Source: Azoarcus sp.
GTDB taxonomy: Bacteria; Pseudomonadota; Gammaproteobacteria; Burkholderiales; Rhodocyclaceae
Length of the DNA stretch: 64,000 nt
Assembly (NCBI GenBank): GCA_030604735.1
Contig: JAUVVG010000016.1
Location: 19,671 to 83,670, forward strand
Direction: 5' to 3'
The notes beneath the pieces are model-generated. The model searched no databases and was not told the DNA's origin. It was given only the letters and a program-made list of their open reading frames with translations. This document shows, in pieces, positions 24,202-35,103 of this stretch (the first letter of the stretch is position 1; each line of letters begins with the position of its first letter). The position numbers and the translations under genes were made by a program.

Positions 24202-27069
24202 ATGCGGCGTACAGAAGTGATTGAGCTTGATAATCCGGGCGTCTCTGTTCACAGTGAAAGGATGTCTCCGCTGACATCACAACTCCCGCTCGAGACTCAG
24301 ACGCAGTTGCTTGCACTGGTCGATGGGCTCGTCTCCGAGTTCAGACAAGGCCGACATATTGTCGCTACGCTGGATACTTCGTTGGAGAAGGATTTGGGCC
24401 TGGACAGCCTGGCCAGGGTCGAACTGCTGGCGCGTGTCGAGCAGCGGTTCGGCGTGTCACTGCCTTCCGGCCTGATCGATTCCGCCCAAAGCCCGCGCGA
24501 CATTCTGAACGCACTGGCCGAAGACAGGGGCGAGGTGGCGGCCCCGGGCGAGATGACGCCTTCGCTTCCGGGCGCGATATCCGATGGTCTGCCGAGCCAG
24601 GCGTCGACCTTGGTCGAGGTCCTCGATTGGCACTGTGCCCATCACCCGGACCGCGATCATGTGGTCTTTTATCTGAACGAGCATCAAACCGAAAAACTGA
24701 GCTACGGTGGACTCCATGAGGCGGCTGCGCGGATCGCGCGTGGCTTGGCTGAACAGGGTGTCAAGCCAGGCCAGTGCGTCGCGATGATGCTGCCTTCAGG
24801 GCTGGATTTCTTTCGCTGTTTCATGGGAATACTTTACGCCGGCGCGATTCCGGTACCGATGTATCCCCCTGCGCGCGCCAACCAGATCGAGGAACACCTC
24901 AAGCGTCAGGCCGGCATCCTGCGCAATTGTGCCGCCCCGGTGCTGGTCACATTCGAGCAGGTACGCGCGCTGATGAAGGCCTTGTCGGGTCTGTCTCCCG
25001 ACCTGAAGACCCTGACGACGGTGGACAAGCTGGCCGCGGCCGGAGCAGGTGCCGCGTTACGGGTCGATCCTGGCGATCTGGCGCTGGTGCAATACACCTC
25101 CGGCTCGACCGGTGCGCCCAAAGGCGTCAGCCTCACCCATCGCAATCTACTCGCCAACATACGCGCCTGGGGTGAGGTCGCGGCGCTCGATTCGAGCGAC
25201 GTCTGCGTAAGCTGGTTGCCGCTCTACCATGACATGGGTTTGATCGGCACCTGGATGGGCAGCCTTTATCATGCGGTGCCGCTGGTCCTGATGTCGCCGC
25301 TCGACTTTCTCGCGCATCCCGAGCGCTGGCTAAGAGCCATTCACCGCCATCGCGGCACCGTGTCCGCCGCGCCGAATTTCGCCTTCGAATTGTGTGTCAA
25401 GCGACTGGCCGGAAGCCGTCTCGAGGGTCTGGACCTGTCTTCGTGGCGGCTCGCAGCCAACGGCGCCGAACCGGTCAGTGCCGATACGCTGGCGCGTTTC
25501 GCCGAGACGTTCGCGCCTTACGGGCTACGCGCGACGATCCTGGCGCCGGTGTATGGGCTCGCCGAATGCTCGGTGGGGCTGGCGGTCCCGCCCATGGAGC
25601 GGGGGGTGCGTGTCGACCGGGTCAAGCGCGATGAATTCGGGCTTGATGGCAGGGCGGATCCGGTGCGGGAAGGCGACCCTGGCGAGCAGGCCGTGTTGAG
25701 TTTCGTGGCCTGTGGTCCGCCCTTGCCCGGACATCAGGTCAGGATAGTCGGCGACGATGGTCGCATTCTGCCGGAGCGGCAGGTCGGACAACTCGAGTTT
25801 CGCGGCCCGTCGGCGACCTGTGGCTATTTCCGCAACCCGGAGGCCGATCTCGACTTGTTCGACGGCGACTGGCTGCGCAGTGGCGACTATGCCTATCTGG
25901 CCGATGGCGAGATCTTCATTACCGGTCGCGCCAAGGACATGATTATCCGCGGCGGGCGCAACTTCTACCCCTATGACCTCGAGTTCGCGGTCGGATCGCT
26001 AGCCGGGGTGCGCAAGGGTTGCGTGGCGGCGTTTGGTGTCATCGACTCGATGAAAGGGCAGGAGAAACTGGTCGTGGTGGCGGAAACCCGCGAGCGCGAC
26101 CCGGCGGTGCGCGAACGCATAGCGCGCGAGATCCTGTCGGTTGCGGCCGACACGCTGGGGTTGCCGCCTGACGAGATCGTCCTGACCGTGCCGAATGCGG
26201 TGCTGAAAACCTCCAGCGGCAAGATACGGCGCGCAGCCATTCGCGATGCCTATCTCGCGGGTAGCCTGGAAGTACAACCGGATTCCACGTTCCGGCAGGC
26301 CTGGCGGCTGTATCGTGACGGTTTCGCGGGACATCTGGGCAAGGCGGCGAGCGCCGTGCTCCATCGGGTTTATGGTTTGTGGACCTGGTCGTGGTTCGCA
26401 TTGCTGTTGATGCCGGCGGTGATCGCGATCCTGACGATGCCGACCCTGAGCGGACGATGGACTCTGTGTCACAAACTCGCACGGGCCTTCGTGAAGCTGG
26501 CGGGCTGCAGGCTGGACGTGAAGGGCGATACACGGGTACTGCAAAAGCCCTGTATCGTTGTCGCCAACCACGCAAGTTATATAGACGGCTTCGTGCTCGC
26601 CGCCGCGTTTGCTCACCCGGTTCGTTTTGTCGCCAAGGGCGAGTTCGCGCGCAGCCCGATCCTGCACCGCCTGTTCTCGCGAATGGAGGCGCAGTTCGTC
26701 GAACGATTCGAGTCGAGCAAGGGTGTCGAAGATGTGGAGAAACTGACTGCGCTCGCACGAGGCGGGCCGCCGTTGCTGTTCTTCGCCGAAGGGACCTTCA
26801 CCGCTCAGCCCGGTCTGCGCCCGTTTCGCCTCGGTGCGTTCAGGGTTGCGGTCGATGCCGGTGTGCCGGTCGTTCCAGTCAGTCTTGCCGGCACCCGGGA
26901 CGTGTTGCGTGATGGAAGCTGGTGGCCACGTGCCGGGTCGATAGTGGTGACCGTCGGTGATACCGTTTTCGCGCAAGGCAGTGACTGGCGCGAGATTGTC
27001 GCCTTGCGTGACCGGTCGCGAGCGGCGATCCTGGAACATTGTGGCGAACCTCCAATCGATCATTTCTAA
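24202..27069 (+). CDS. Acyl carrier / fatty-acyl-AMP ligase / PlsC acyltransferase fusion
   Basis: This 955-residue protein joins three domains. Residues about 30-110 are an acyl carrier domain with the phosphopantetheine Ser69 in GLDSLARVEL. Residues about 130-700 are an adenylate-forming enzyme of fatty-acyl-AMP ligase type, with PVPMYPPARANQIEEHLKRQ, the P-loop YTSGSTGAPKG (298-308), WLPLYHDMGLIG and YGLAECSVGL. Residues about 730-955 are a 1-acylglycerol-3-phosphate acyltransferase with VVANHASYIDG (the NHxxxxD motif), FAEGTF and VPVVPVSLAGTR, preceded by a membrane helix (WFALLLMPAVIAILTM). The likely reaction is activation of a free fatty acid, loading on its own ACP and transfer to a lysolipid. 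The order is the reverse of E. coli Aas, with an ACP added. The start is uncertain (24202 has no clear Shine-Dalgarno; 24262 is an alternative). Confidence 0.9.
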   Translation: MRRTEVIELDNPGVSVHSERMSPLTSQLPLETQTQLLALVDGLVSEFRQGRHIVATLDTSLEKDLGLDSLARVELLARVEQRFGVSLPSGLIDSAQSPRDILNALAEDRGEVAAPGEMTPSLPGAISDGLPSQASTLVEVLDWHCAHHPDRDHVVFYLNEHQTEKLSYGGLHEAAARIARGLAEQGVKPGQCVAMMLPSGLDFFRCFMGILYAGAIPVPMYPPARANQIEEHLKRQAGILRNCAAPVLVTFEQVRALMKALSGLSPDLKTLTTVDKLAAAGAGAALRVDPGDLALVQYTSGSTGAPKGVSLTHRNLLANIRAWGEVAALDSSDVCVSWLPLYHDMGLIGTWMGSLYHAVPLVLMSPLDFLAHPERWLRAIHRHRGTVSAAPNFAFELCVKRLAGSRLEGLDLSSWRLAANGAEPVSADTLARFAETFAPYGLRATILAPVYGLAECSVGLAVPPMERGVRVDRVKRDEFGLDGRADPVREGDPGEQAVLSFVACGPPLPGHQVRIVGDDGRILPERQVGQLEFRGPSATCGYFRNPEADLDLFDGDWLRSGDYAYLADGEIFITGRAKDMIIRGGRNFYPYDLEFAVGSLAGVRKGCVAAFGVIDSMKGQEKLVVVAETRERDPAVRERIAREILSVAADTLGLPPDEIVLTVPNAVLKTSSGKIRRAAIRDAYLAGSLEVQPDSTFRQAWRLYRDGFAGHLGKAASAVLHRVYGLWTWSWFALLLMPAVIAILTMPTLSGRWTLCHKLARAFVKLAGCRLDVKGDTRVLQKPCIVVANHASYIDGFVLAAAFAHPVRFVAKGEFARSPILHRLFSRMEAQFVERFESSKGVEDVEKLTALARGGPPLLFFAEGTFTAQPGLRPFRLGAFRVAVDAGVPVVPVSLAGTRDVLRDGSWWPRAGSIVVTVGDTVFAQGSDWREIVALRDRSRAAILEHCGEPPIDHF

Positions 27070-27094
27070 ACTGTTTCAAGGAGCGCGTTTCGAC

Positions 27095-29276
<2,182 letters not shown>

Positions 29277-29295
29277 TCGAAATGAGCGCCAGGAA

Positions 29296-29324
29296 AAATC
29301 CCCGCCTCACGCGGGGATTTTTTT
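29296..29324 (+). terminator. Bidirectional terminator between gdhA and marR
   Basis: AAATCCCCGC (29296-29305) and GCGGGGATTT (29311-29320) form a 10-bp stem followed by TTTT. The minus-strand side has AAATCC-flanked T residues as well. It serves the two convergent genes. Confidence 0.9.
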
Positions 29325-29832
29325 AGACCTTGATCAGATGCGACTTGAGTTTGCCGAGCAGTTCGAACAGTTGCAACTTCTCGTCGTGATCGATCCCGGC
29401 AAACAACTCGACCACCCATTTTTCATGTAAAGCGGCCATCTTCTTGAAATGCCGCTTGCCGGCGGCGGTCAGCAAGACAGTGTAGACGCGTCGGTCGCGC
29501 GGATCCTCGCGACGCTCGACCAGGCCTTCCTCGACCAGCTTGTCGGTGAGGCCGGTGACATTGCCTCCGGTCACCATCAGCCGTTTGGACAGTTCACGCA
29601 TCTTGAGGCCCTTGGGGTGTCTGTCCAACTGGGCCATCAGATCGAAACGGGGGAGGGTGCAGTCGAATCCCTGCCTGAGCCGGGTGCGCAATCCCGATTC
29701 GACGATGTTGGTGCAGGCGAGTATGCGCAGCCACAAGCGCAAGGCTTCATGGTCATCCGCGGTTGCACGGGTCTCATGATCTACGATGACTCGAGTTTCG
29801 GATTCGGCCTGATCGGGGTGCAGGATGCTCAT
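29323..29832 (-). CDS. MarR-family transcriptional regulator
   Basis: A 169-residue winged-helix dimer protein. The HTH and wing are MRELSKRLMVTGGNVTGLTD and KLVEEGLVERREDPRDRRVY (the DxRxxxV wing motif). It is divergent from kynB across 392 bases, so control of the kynBU genes in response to an aromatic ligand is plausible. It could also be an unrelated regulator. EctR-type regulators of ectABC are MarR proteins too, but the distance of 9 kb argues against that role. Confidence 0.9.
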   Translation of the reverse strand: MSILHPDQAESETRVIVDHETRATADDHEALRLWLRILACTNIVESGLRTRLRQGFDCTLPRFDLMAQLDRHPKGLKMRELSKRLMVTGGNVTGLTDKLVEEGLVERREDPRDRRVYTVLLTAAGKRHFKKMAALHEKWVVELFAGIDHDEKLQLFELLGKLKSHLIKV

Positions 29833-30224
29833 GATTCACGCATTCCGTGTAGTCGTTCTTATATGCCGCCATCCTGCAACTTTAGTATCGTACGGACACT
29901 TTATCCAGGTCGATTTTTGAGATCTCAACTTTGAGGCCACAAGCCGCGGTGTTGCGCAGGATCGATTCGTACCATCGGCCTCGTCGGCCGCCGATGGCGG
30001 GCGCGGCCACGTAGTAAAGGAAATGGAACCGTTCGTCTTGAAGTGAAACGAGCAGGACTGTCACAATGTGAGAAGAATAGGTGTTCGATTCGACTCACAC
30101 AGTCTGGAGAACCAGGTGGGCTCACGTGCTAGGCGCGGTCAGGGATTGAGGGATGGCAAGCCTTATCGGGCGGGGTCGAGAGGGTCCGGGCCGTGTGTCA
30201 TTGTCGACAGGCTGTCGATCGAAC
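29833..30224. other. Intergenic region between marR and kynB
   Basis: The 392 bases contain no convincing gene. TGTGAG (30067-30072) and CTCACA (30095-30100) are inverted around a 22-base spacer, the only symmetric element I noticed. The divergent promoters of marR and kynB must lie here. Confidence 0.5.
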
Positions 30225-30878
30225 ATGGCTGAGCGGCAAAATGGGCTGATCGACATCAGTCCGGCCATTCATCCTGCCTTGCCGGTCTGGCCCGGTGACG
30301 CGCCGGTGGAATTCGAACGCACCTGGACGATTGAACCGGGCTGTCCGGTCAATGTTTCCAAGGTCGGCTTCTCTACCCACACCGGTGCGCATGTGGATGC
30401 GCCGTTTCATTTCGACCCGGAGGGCGAGACCATCGATCAGGTCGCGCTCGAGACCTATGTCGGGCCGTGCCGGGTCATTCATGTGGTCGGGGCGCGCGGC
30501 GTGATCATGCCCGACCAGGTCGTATCGCGGCTCGGGTGCTGTCCGCCACGGGTGTTGTTCCGTACCTACGCCGCGGCCCCGGTCGATCGCTGGGACAGGG
30601 ATTTCTGTGCGATCGCCCCGGACACGATCGATCTGCTCGCCAGCTGTGGCGTGCGGCTGGTCGGACTGGATACGCCCTCGCTGGATCCGGAAAGTTCTAA
30701 GACCATGGACGCGCACCTGGCGGTGTGCCGCCACCGCATGGTGATTCTCGAAGGTCTGGTTCTCGACCTTGTACCCGAAGGCGATTACGAACTGATCGCC
30801 CTGCCACTCAAACTTGCCGGGCTGGATGCCTCACCCGTCCGGGCCGTGCTGCGACCCCTGGAGAGCCCCGGATCATGA
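30225..30878 (+). CDS. kynB: Kynurenine formamidase
   Basis: KynB hydrolyses N-formylkynurenine to kynurenine in tryptophan degradation. The 217-residue metal-dependent cyclase-family protein has [15 protein letters not shown], the zinc motif [18 protein letters not shown] (HxGxHxDxPxH), and [17 protein letters not shown] 30225 is preferred because the conserved region starts [10 protein letters not shown]; an upstream in-frame start (30153) adds non-conserved residues. Its stop overlaps the kynU start. kynA (tryptophan dioxygenase) is not adjacent. Confidence 0.93.
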   Translation: MAERQNGLIDISPAIHPALPVWPGDAPVEFERTWTIEPGCPVNVSKVGFSTHTGAHVDAPFHFDPEGETIDQVALETYVGPCRVIHVVGARGVIMPDQVVSRLGCCPPRVLFRTYAAAPVDRWDRDFCAIAPDTIDLLASCGVRLVGLDTPSLDPESSKTMDAHLAVCRHRMVILEGLVLDLVPEGDYELIALPLKLAGLDASPVRAVLRPLESPGS

Positions 30879-32119
30879 CGATGACCCGAAACGACTGTCT
30901 CGCACGCGATGCGAATGACCCGCTGGCCGCCTTCAGGTCGCGCTTCGCGCTACCCCAAGGCGTGATCTATCTCGATGGCAACTCCCTCGGTGCGCGCCCG
31001 GTCGCAGTGGCCGCAAGGCTGAGTCGGGCGGTCGAGCAGGAGTGGGGCGAGGACCTCATCCGAAGCTGGAACAGCGCCGACTGGATCGGCCTGCCGACCC
31101 GTGTCGGAGACAAGATCGGTCGTCTGATCGGCGCTCATCCGGGCGAGACCGTGGTCGCCGACTCGACCTCGGTCAACCTCTTCAAGGTGCTCGCAGTCGC
31201 CCTTGGTCTGCGCCCCGGGCGCAGGCGGATCGTCTCGCAACGTGACAACTTTCCGACCGACCTCTATATGGCGCAGGGGCTGGCCGCCTTTCTCGGCCAG
31301 GGCCACGAAGTGGTCATGTTGCCGGACGATCCGGATGCGGACGCGGTGGTCGCGGCGCTCGATGGCGAAACCGCGGTGCTGATGCTCACCCATGTCAATT
31401 ACCGGACCGGACGCATTCATGACATGGCGCGGCTGACCGCTGCCGCCCATGCGGCCGGCGCAGTCGTGATCTGGGACCTCGCCCATTCGGCAGGGGCGCT
31501 TCCAGTCGATCTGAACGCAGCCGAGGCCGACTTCGCGGTCGGTTGCGGTTACAAGTATCTCAATGGCGGGCCCGGCGCACCGGCCTTCGTCTGGGTCGCC
31601 GCGCGTCATCAGCAGTCCGTCGTCCAGCCGCTGTCGGGCTGGATGGGGCATGCCGCACCGTTCGCGTTCGAGGCCGAGTACACCCCTGCTGGCGGGATTT
31701 CGCGCTATCTGTGCGGCACCCCGTCGGTGCTGGCGACGACCGCGCTCGAGTGCGCGGTCGACCTCCTGCTGGAGGCGGACATGGAGACGATTCGCGACAA
31801 ATCGCTCGCCTTGACCGGACTTTTCATCGAGCGGGTCGAGGCGTGCTGCCCGCAATTGACACTCGCCAGCCCGCGCGATCCGGCGATCCGGGGTTCGCAG
31901 GTGAGCTTTCACCATGCGCAGGGTTATGCGCTGATGCAGGCCTTGATCGCGCGCGGGGTGATAGGCGACTTTCGCGCGCCGGACATCGTCCGCTTCGGCT
32001 TCACGCCGCTCTACACAAGCTACCGCGAGGTCTGGGATGCGGTCGAGATCCTGTCGGAGCTGCTCGAGAGCGGCGCCTGGGACCGGCCCGAGTTCCATGC
32101 CCGGGCGGCGGTCACCTGA
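30875..32119 (+). CDS. kynU: Kynureninase
   Basis: KynU is a PLP enzyme that cleaves kynurenine to anthranilate and alanine. The 414-residue product has [40 protein letters not shown], the PLP Asp in [13 protein letters not shown], and the PLP Lys in [34 protein letters not shown] is also typical. It overlaps kynB by ATGA. The product anthranilate can enter tryptophan synthesis, degradation or quinolone pathways; none is in the window. Confidence 0.96.
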   Translation: MTMTRNDCLARDANDPLAAFRSRFALPQGVIYLDGNSLGARPVAVAARLSRAVEQEWGEDLIRSWNSADWIGLPTRVGDKIGRLIGAHPGETVVADSTSVNLFKVLAVALGLRPGRRRIVSQRDNFPTDLYMAQGLAAFLGQGHEVVMLPDDPDADAVVAALDGETAVLMLTHVNYRTGRIHDMARLTAAAHAAGAVVIWDLAHSAGALPVDLNAAEADFAVGCGYKYLNGGPGAPAFVWVAARHQQSVVQPLSGWMGHAAPFAFEAEYTPAGGISRYLCGTPSVLATTALECAVDLLLEADMETIRDKSLALTGLFIERVEACCPQLTLASPRDPAIRGSQVSFHHAQGYALMQALIARGVIGDFRAPDIVRFGFTPLYTSYREVWDAVEILSELLESGAWDRPEFHARAAVT

Positions 32120-32166
32120 TGCCGTAGCTACGGCCTGCCATGCGCACAGGCGCGGGGCCGCCATGC

Positions 32167-33306
32167 TCAGTCCAGCGTCTCGAGTTCGGTGGCGCGCCAA
32201 AGATACCAGGTGGCGATGCTGCGGTATGGCCGCCAGCGTTCTGCCCGGTGCGCGAGGACCTTGCGCTCAGGTAGGTCCTCCAGTTGGTAGAGTCGCTGAA
32301 AACCCTTGCGCACACCGAGGTCGTCAACCGGCATGACGTCGGGTCTGCCCAGACTGAACATCAGGAACATCTCGGCGGTCCACCGCCCGATGCCACGCAA
32401 GGCGCTGAGCCGGGCGATGACCGCCTCGTCGTCGAGTTCGCGCAAGGCGGCGAGGGTCGGCAACTCGCCACTGCAAGCCTTCTCGGCCAGTTGCCGGATC
32501 GCGACAACCTTGGCCCCTGACAGTCCCACCCCTCGCAGCGTCTCATCGCTTGCGGCGACCACTTCGGGCGCGGAGGGCCACCCATCGCCGGTACCGCATT
32601 GCGCGGTGAGCCGACCAAAGATTACCGCAGCGGCTTTGCCCGAGAGTTGCTGGGAGACCAGTGACTTGGCCAGGATGCCGAACGTATCCGGGCTACGCTC
32701 GATGCGCAGCGTGAACTCGCCGGCGCGTCCGATCAAACGTTTCAGAACCGGATCCGCCCGGCGAAGATGTGCACATGCCCTCGCCGGATCGAAGTCGTAA
32801 CCACGTTCCAGCGCCAGCAGCCGCAGTTTCGTGGTCGTGCCACCATGGGCGGAGAAACCACCGATATTGCGGCCGGCGCCGACGACCCGGTGGCAGGGGA
32901 CGATGATCGCGAACGGATTGCGTCCCAGTGCCTGCCCGACCGCACGGGCCGCGCCGGGTGAGTCCAGGCGTGTGGCGACTTCGCCGTAAGTCAGGGTGTG
33001 ACCGGGCGGGATCGACTGGGCGATCCGATAGACCCGCCGATGAAAGGGTGGATGCCGCTCGAGCGCAAGCGGGATCGAAGCCAGACTGTCGGTCCCGCCG
33101 CTCAGCATCCGGTCGACTGCGGCGATCGCCGCACGGGCGAACACAGGCGGCTCGGCTTCGCGGCATCCGGGATAATCGCGACGAATACGCGCGATCGTGT
33201 CCGGTTCGGTCTCTTCCGGTAGCTGCAAGCCGAGCACCTCGTCGCCATGCCAGATCAGACCACAGCGACCGAGCGGGGTGTCGAACAGGCAGAATCCGGC
33301 TTCCAT
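32167..33306 (-). CDS. O6-alkylguanine-DNA alkyltransferase / AlkA-type DNA glycosylase fusion
   Basis: The 379-residue protein fuses two alkylation-repair enzymes. Residues 1-170 are a complete Ogt-type methyltransferase with the acceptor Cys138 in IVPCHRVVGAG and the DNA-recognition helix GAARAVGQALGRNPFA. Residues about 185-379 are an HhH-GPD glycosylase like AlkA, with SLVSQQLSGKAAAVIFGRL, the helix-hairpin-helix LRGIGRWTAEMFLMFSLG, and a catalytic Asp (about 329) in VMPVDDLGVRKG. One chain could repair both O6-methylguanine and 3-methyladenine. Known Ada-AlkA arrangements use separate chains or Ada-type N-termini. No frameshift is seen between the parts. Confidence 0.93.
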   Translation of the reverse strand: MEAGFCLFDTPLGRCGLIWHGDEVLGLQLPEETEPDTIARIRRDYPGCREAEPPVFARAAIAAVDRMLSGGTDSLASIPLALERHPPFHRRVYRIAQSIPPGHTLTYGEVATRLDSPGAARAVGQALGRNPFAIIVPCHRVVGAGRNIGGFSAHGGTTTKLRLLALERGYDFDPARACAHLRRADPVLKRLIGRAGEFTLRIERSPDTFGILAKSLVSQQLSGKAAAVIFGRLTAQCGTGDGWPSAPEVVAASDETLRGVGLSGAKVVAIRQLAEKACSGELPTLAALRELDDEAVIARLSALRGIGRWTAEMFLMFSLGRPDVMPVDDLGVRKGFQRLYQLEDLPERKVLAHRAERWRPYRSIATWYLWRATELETLD

Positions 33307-33321
33307 CGATGCGGACCAAGC

Positions 33322-34950
33322 TTACAGACGGAACCGCCGCACGCCTTCCAGTAACTCGGCCGCGACTGAATCGAGTGCGTTGGCCGAGGCGACCGACTGG
33401 GCAGTCGCCGAACTGGTTTGTTCGGAGTGGACCGCGATTTCTTCGACCCGACGCGCGACTTCCGATGATGCGCTCGCCTGTTCGCGAAGCGCGATGTCGA
33501 GCTCCGACACGATCTCGGAGACCTTGCGCGCATGGTCCTGCAGGCGTGCGAAGGTCTCGCCGGTATGTTCGGTCAGGATGCGATTTTCGTCGACCGCGCC
33601 GACGCCTTTCTCTATCCCTGCGACCGCCTCGGCGGTCGAGGACTGGACGCTGGCCACCATCCTGGCGATCTCTTCGGTCGACTGCGCGGTCCGCTCGGAC
33701 AGCTTGCGTACCTCGTCGGCGACGACCGCAAATCCACGTCCTGACTCGCCCGCGCGGGCCGCCTCGATCGCCGCGTTCAGTGCCAGGAGGTTGGTCTGTT
33801 CCGCGATCTCGCGGATCACCGACACGATACGGGAGATCTGTTCGGACTGCGCTTCCAGACTGGAGATCTGACGCGCGGCCTCGCTGACCACGACGCTCAT
33901 CTCGCCAATGCCCCGCACGAGCTTGTCCACCGTGACCTGACCCTCGCGTGCTTCCTTGTCCGAGTCCGCGGCAAATCGGGCTGCATCGCTGCTGCGGTCC
34001 GACACATGGGTAATCGAGACGGTCAGCTCTTCGACGTTGGCCGCGATCGCGGACGCCGCGCCACTTTGCACGCATGCGCTTTCATTGACCTGGCCGGCGC
34101 TCTCCTTCAGGTCGCGTGCCGAAGTCGCGACCTGATCGGCGCTGTGGCGCGTCTGCGAAATCGTCTTGTGCAATGCGGTTTGCATGTCCCCGACCGCTGC
34201 GATCAGGGTGCCGAGTTCATCCCGGGACCGGGCCGGAAGTTGGGCGTTCAGGTTGCCGTCGGCGATGGCCTTGACCGCCGCGACGGTGTCCGCGAGACGC
34301 CCTCCGATCCGGCTCGCGATCACGACTGTCAGGATGATCGCAACCAGGATGCCGATCACGGCCACTATGATGCCGTAGAAGAAGGCCTCTGCCACATTGG
34401 CTGCGGTGTGTGCTGTTTCATCCAGGATTTGGGTACGGTCATAGGCGATCAAGGCATCGGTGGCGTCGCGCATGGCATTGGCGCGTTCGACCCAGACCGT
34501 CTCGACCAGCCGGTTCACCGCATCGGCGTTGCCTGCCCGACTCTCCACCCGGGCCTGCTCGACCACTTCCGCATAAGCGCGCCCCGCGGTCACGACCGCC
34601 TGATGCAGCTGCGCGTTGCGGTCGCTCTTGATCAACGGACGGTAGGCCTCGATCGCCTGTATCAGCAAGCCGTCGAGTTGCTCCAACGATTGACCGATAC
34701 GGTCTCTCTGCTCGCGGGAAGCGGCGAGCAGGTACTCGAGGCTGCGCACCCGGTAGCGCAGCCGTAGTTGGCTGATTTCAGCCACCTGAGTGATACTTGG
34801 CACGTTGACTTCGTCCAGTCGCGTGATCTGATCATCTATCTGTTTTAGATTCAACAGCGCGAATGCGAGGGCCGCGGCCAGGATCAGGCCGGTCAGCCCC
34901 GAGAGCAGGAACAGTTTGGCCTTCATGCTGAGATTGTCTAGCGTGTTCAT
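33322..34950 (-). CDS. Methyl-accepting chemotaxis protein
   Basis: A 542-residue chemoreceptor. It has TM1 (about 10-32, [20 protein letters not shown]), a periplasmic four-helix-bundle ligand domain, TM2 (about 188-212, [20 protein letters not shown]), a HAMP domain and a cytoplasmic signalling domain with the highly conserved hairpin [23 protein letters not shown] 34950 follows GGAGA and matches the start of TM1 topology; the longer frame adds 17 residues. No CheW-binding pentapeptide for CheR is seen at the end. Its ligand is unknown. Confidence 0.95.
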   Translation of the reverse strand: MNTLDNLSMKAKLFLLSGLTGLILAAALAFALLNLKQIDDQITRLDEVNVPSITQVAEISQLRLRYRVRSLEYLLAASREQRDRIGQSLEQLDGLLIQAIEAYRPLIKSDRNAQLHQAVVTAGRAYAEVVEQARVESRAGNADAVNRLVETVWVERANAMRDATDALIAYDRTQILDETAHTAANVAEAFFYGIIVAVIGILVAIILTVVIASRIGGRLADTVAAVKAIADGNLNAQLPARSRDELGTLIAAVGDMQTALHKTISQTRHSADQVATSARDLKESAGQVNESACVQSGAASAIAANVEELTVSITHVSDRSSDAARFAADSDKEAREGQVTVDKLVRGIGEMSVVVSEAARQISSLEAQSEQISRIVSVIREIAEQTNLLALNAAIEAARAGESGRGFAVVADEVRKLSERTAQSTEEIARMVASVQSSTAEAVAGIEKGVGAVDENRILTEHTGETFARLQDHARKVSEIVSELDIALREQASASSEVARRVEEIAVHSEQTSSATAQSVASANALDSVAAELLEGVRRFRL

Positions 34951-35103
34951 GGGGGTCTCCACCCGTCTCGATTCGTCGAGTTTAAATTGGTCTAATAGCA
35001 AAAGCGCTTGGCAGCCCTAACGACAGCCTAGATTAGAACTTGAGTATTTCACATCATTTTGATCGGCCTTGGGGCCGTGCCGGATCATTGCCAAGAGGGA
35101 AAA

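Noticed and set aside
29323..29832. MarR protein as the ectoine regulator EctR
   Set aside because: It lies 9 kb from ectABC and directly opposite kynB; nothing in the sequence links it to ectABC.
30950..32200. Long minus-strand open frame (416 residues) opposite kynU
   Set aside because: A high-GC shadow: composition is Arg/His/Gln-rich without motifs, while the plus strand encodes a full kynureninase. Similar shadows lie opposite pnp (2799-3806, 3816-4877), metY (42678-43853) and other genes.
35040..35103. FNR-type box upstream of the hemerythrin-PAS-Crp gene
   Set aside because: TTGAG and TTGAT half-sites occur but not with N4 spacing to ATCAA.
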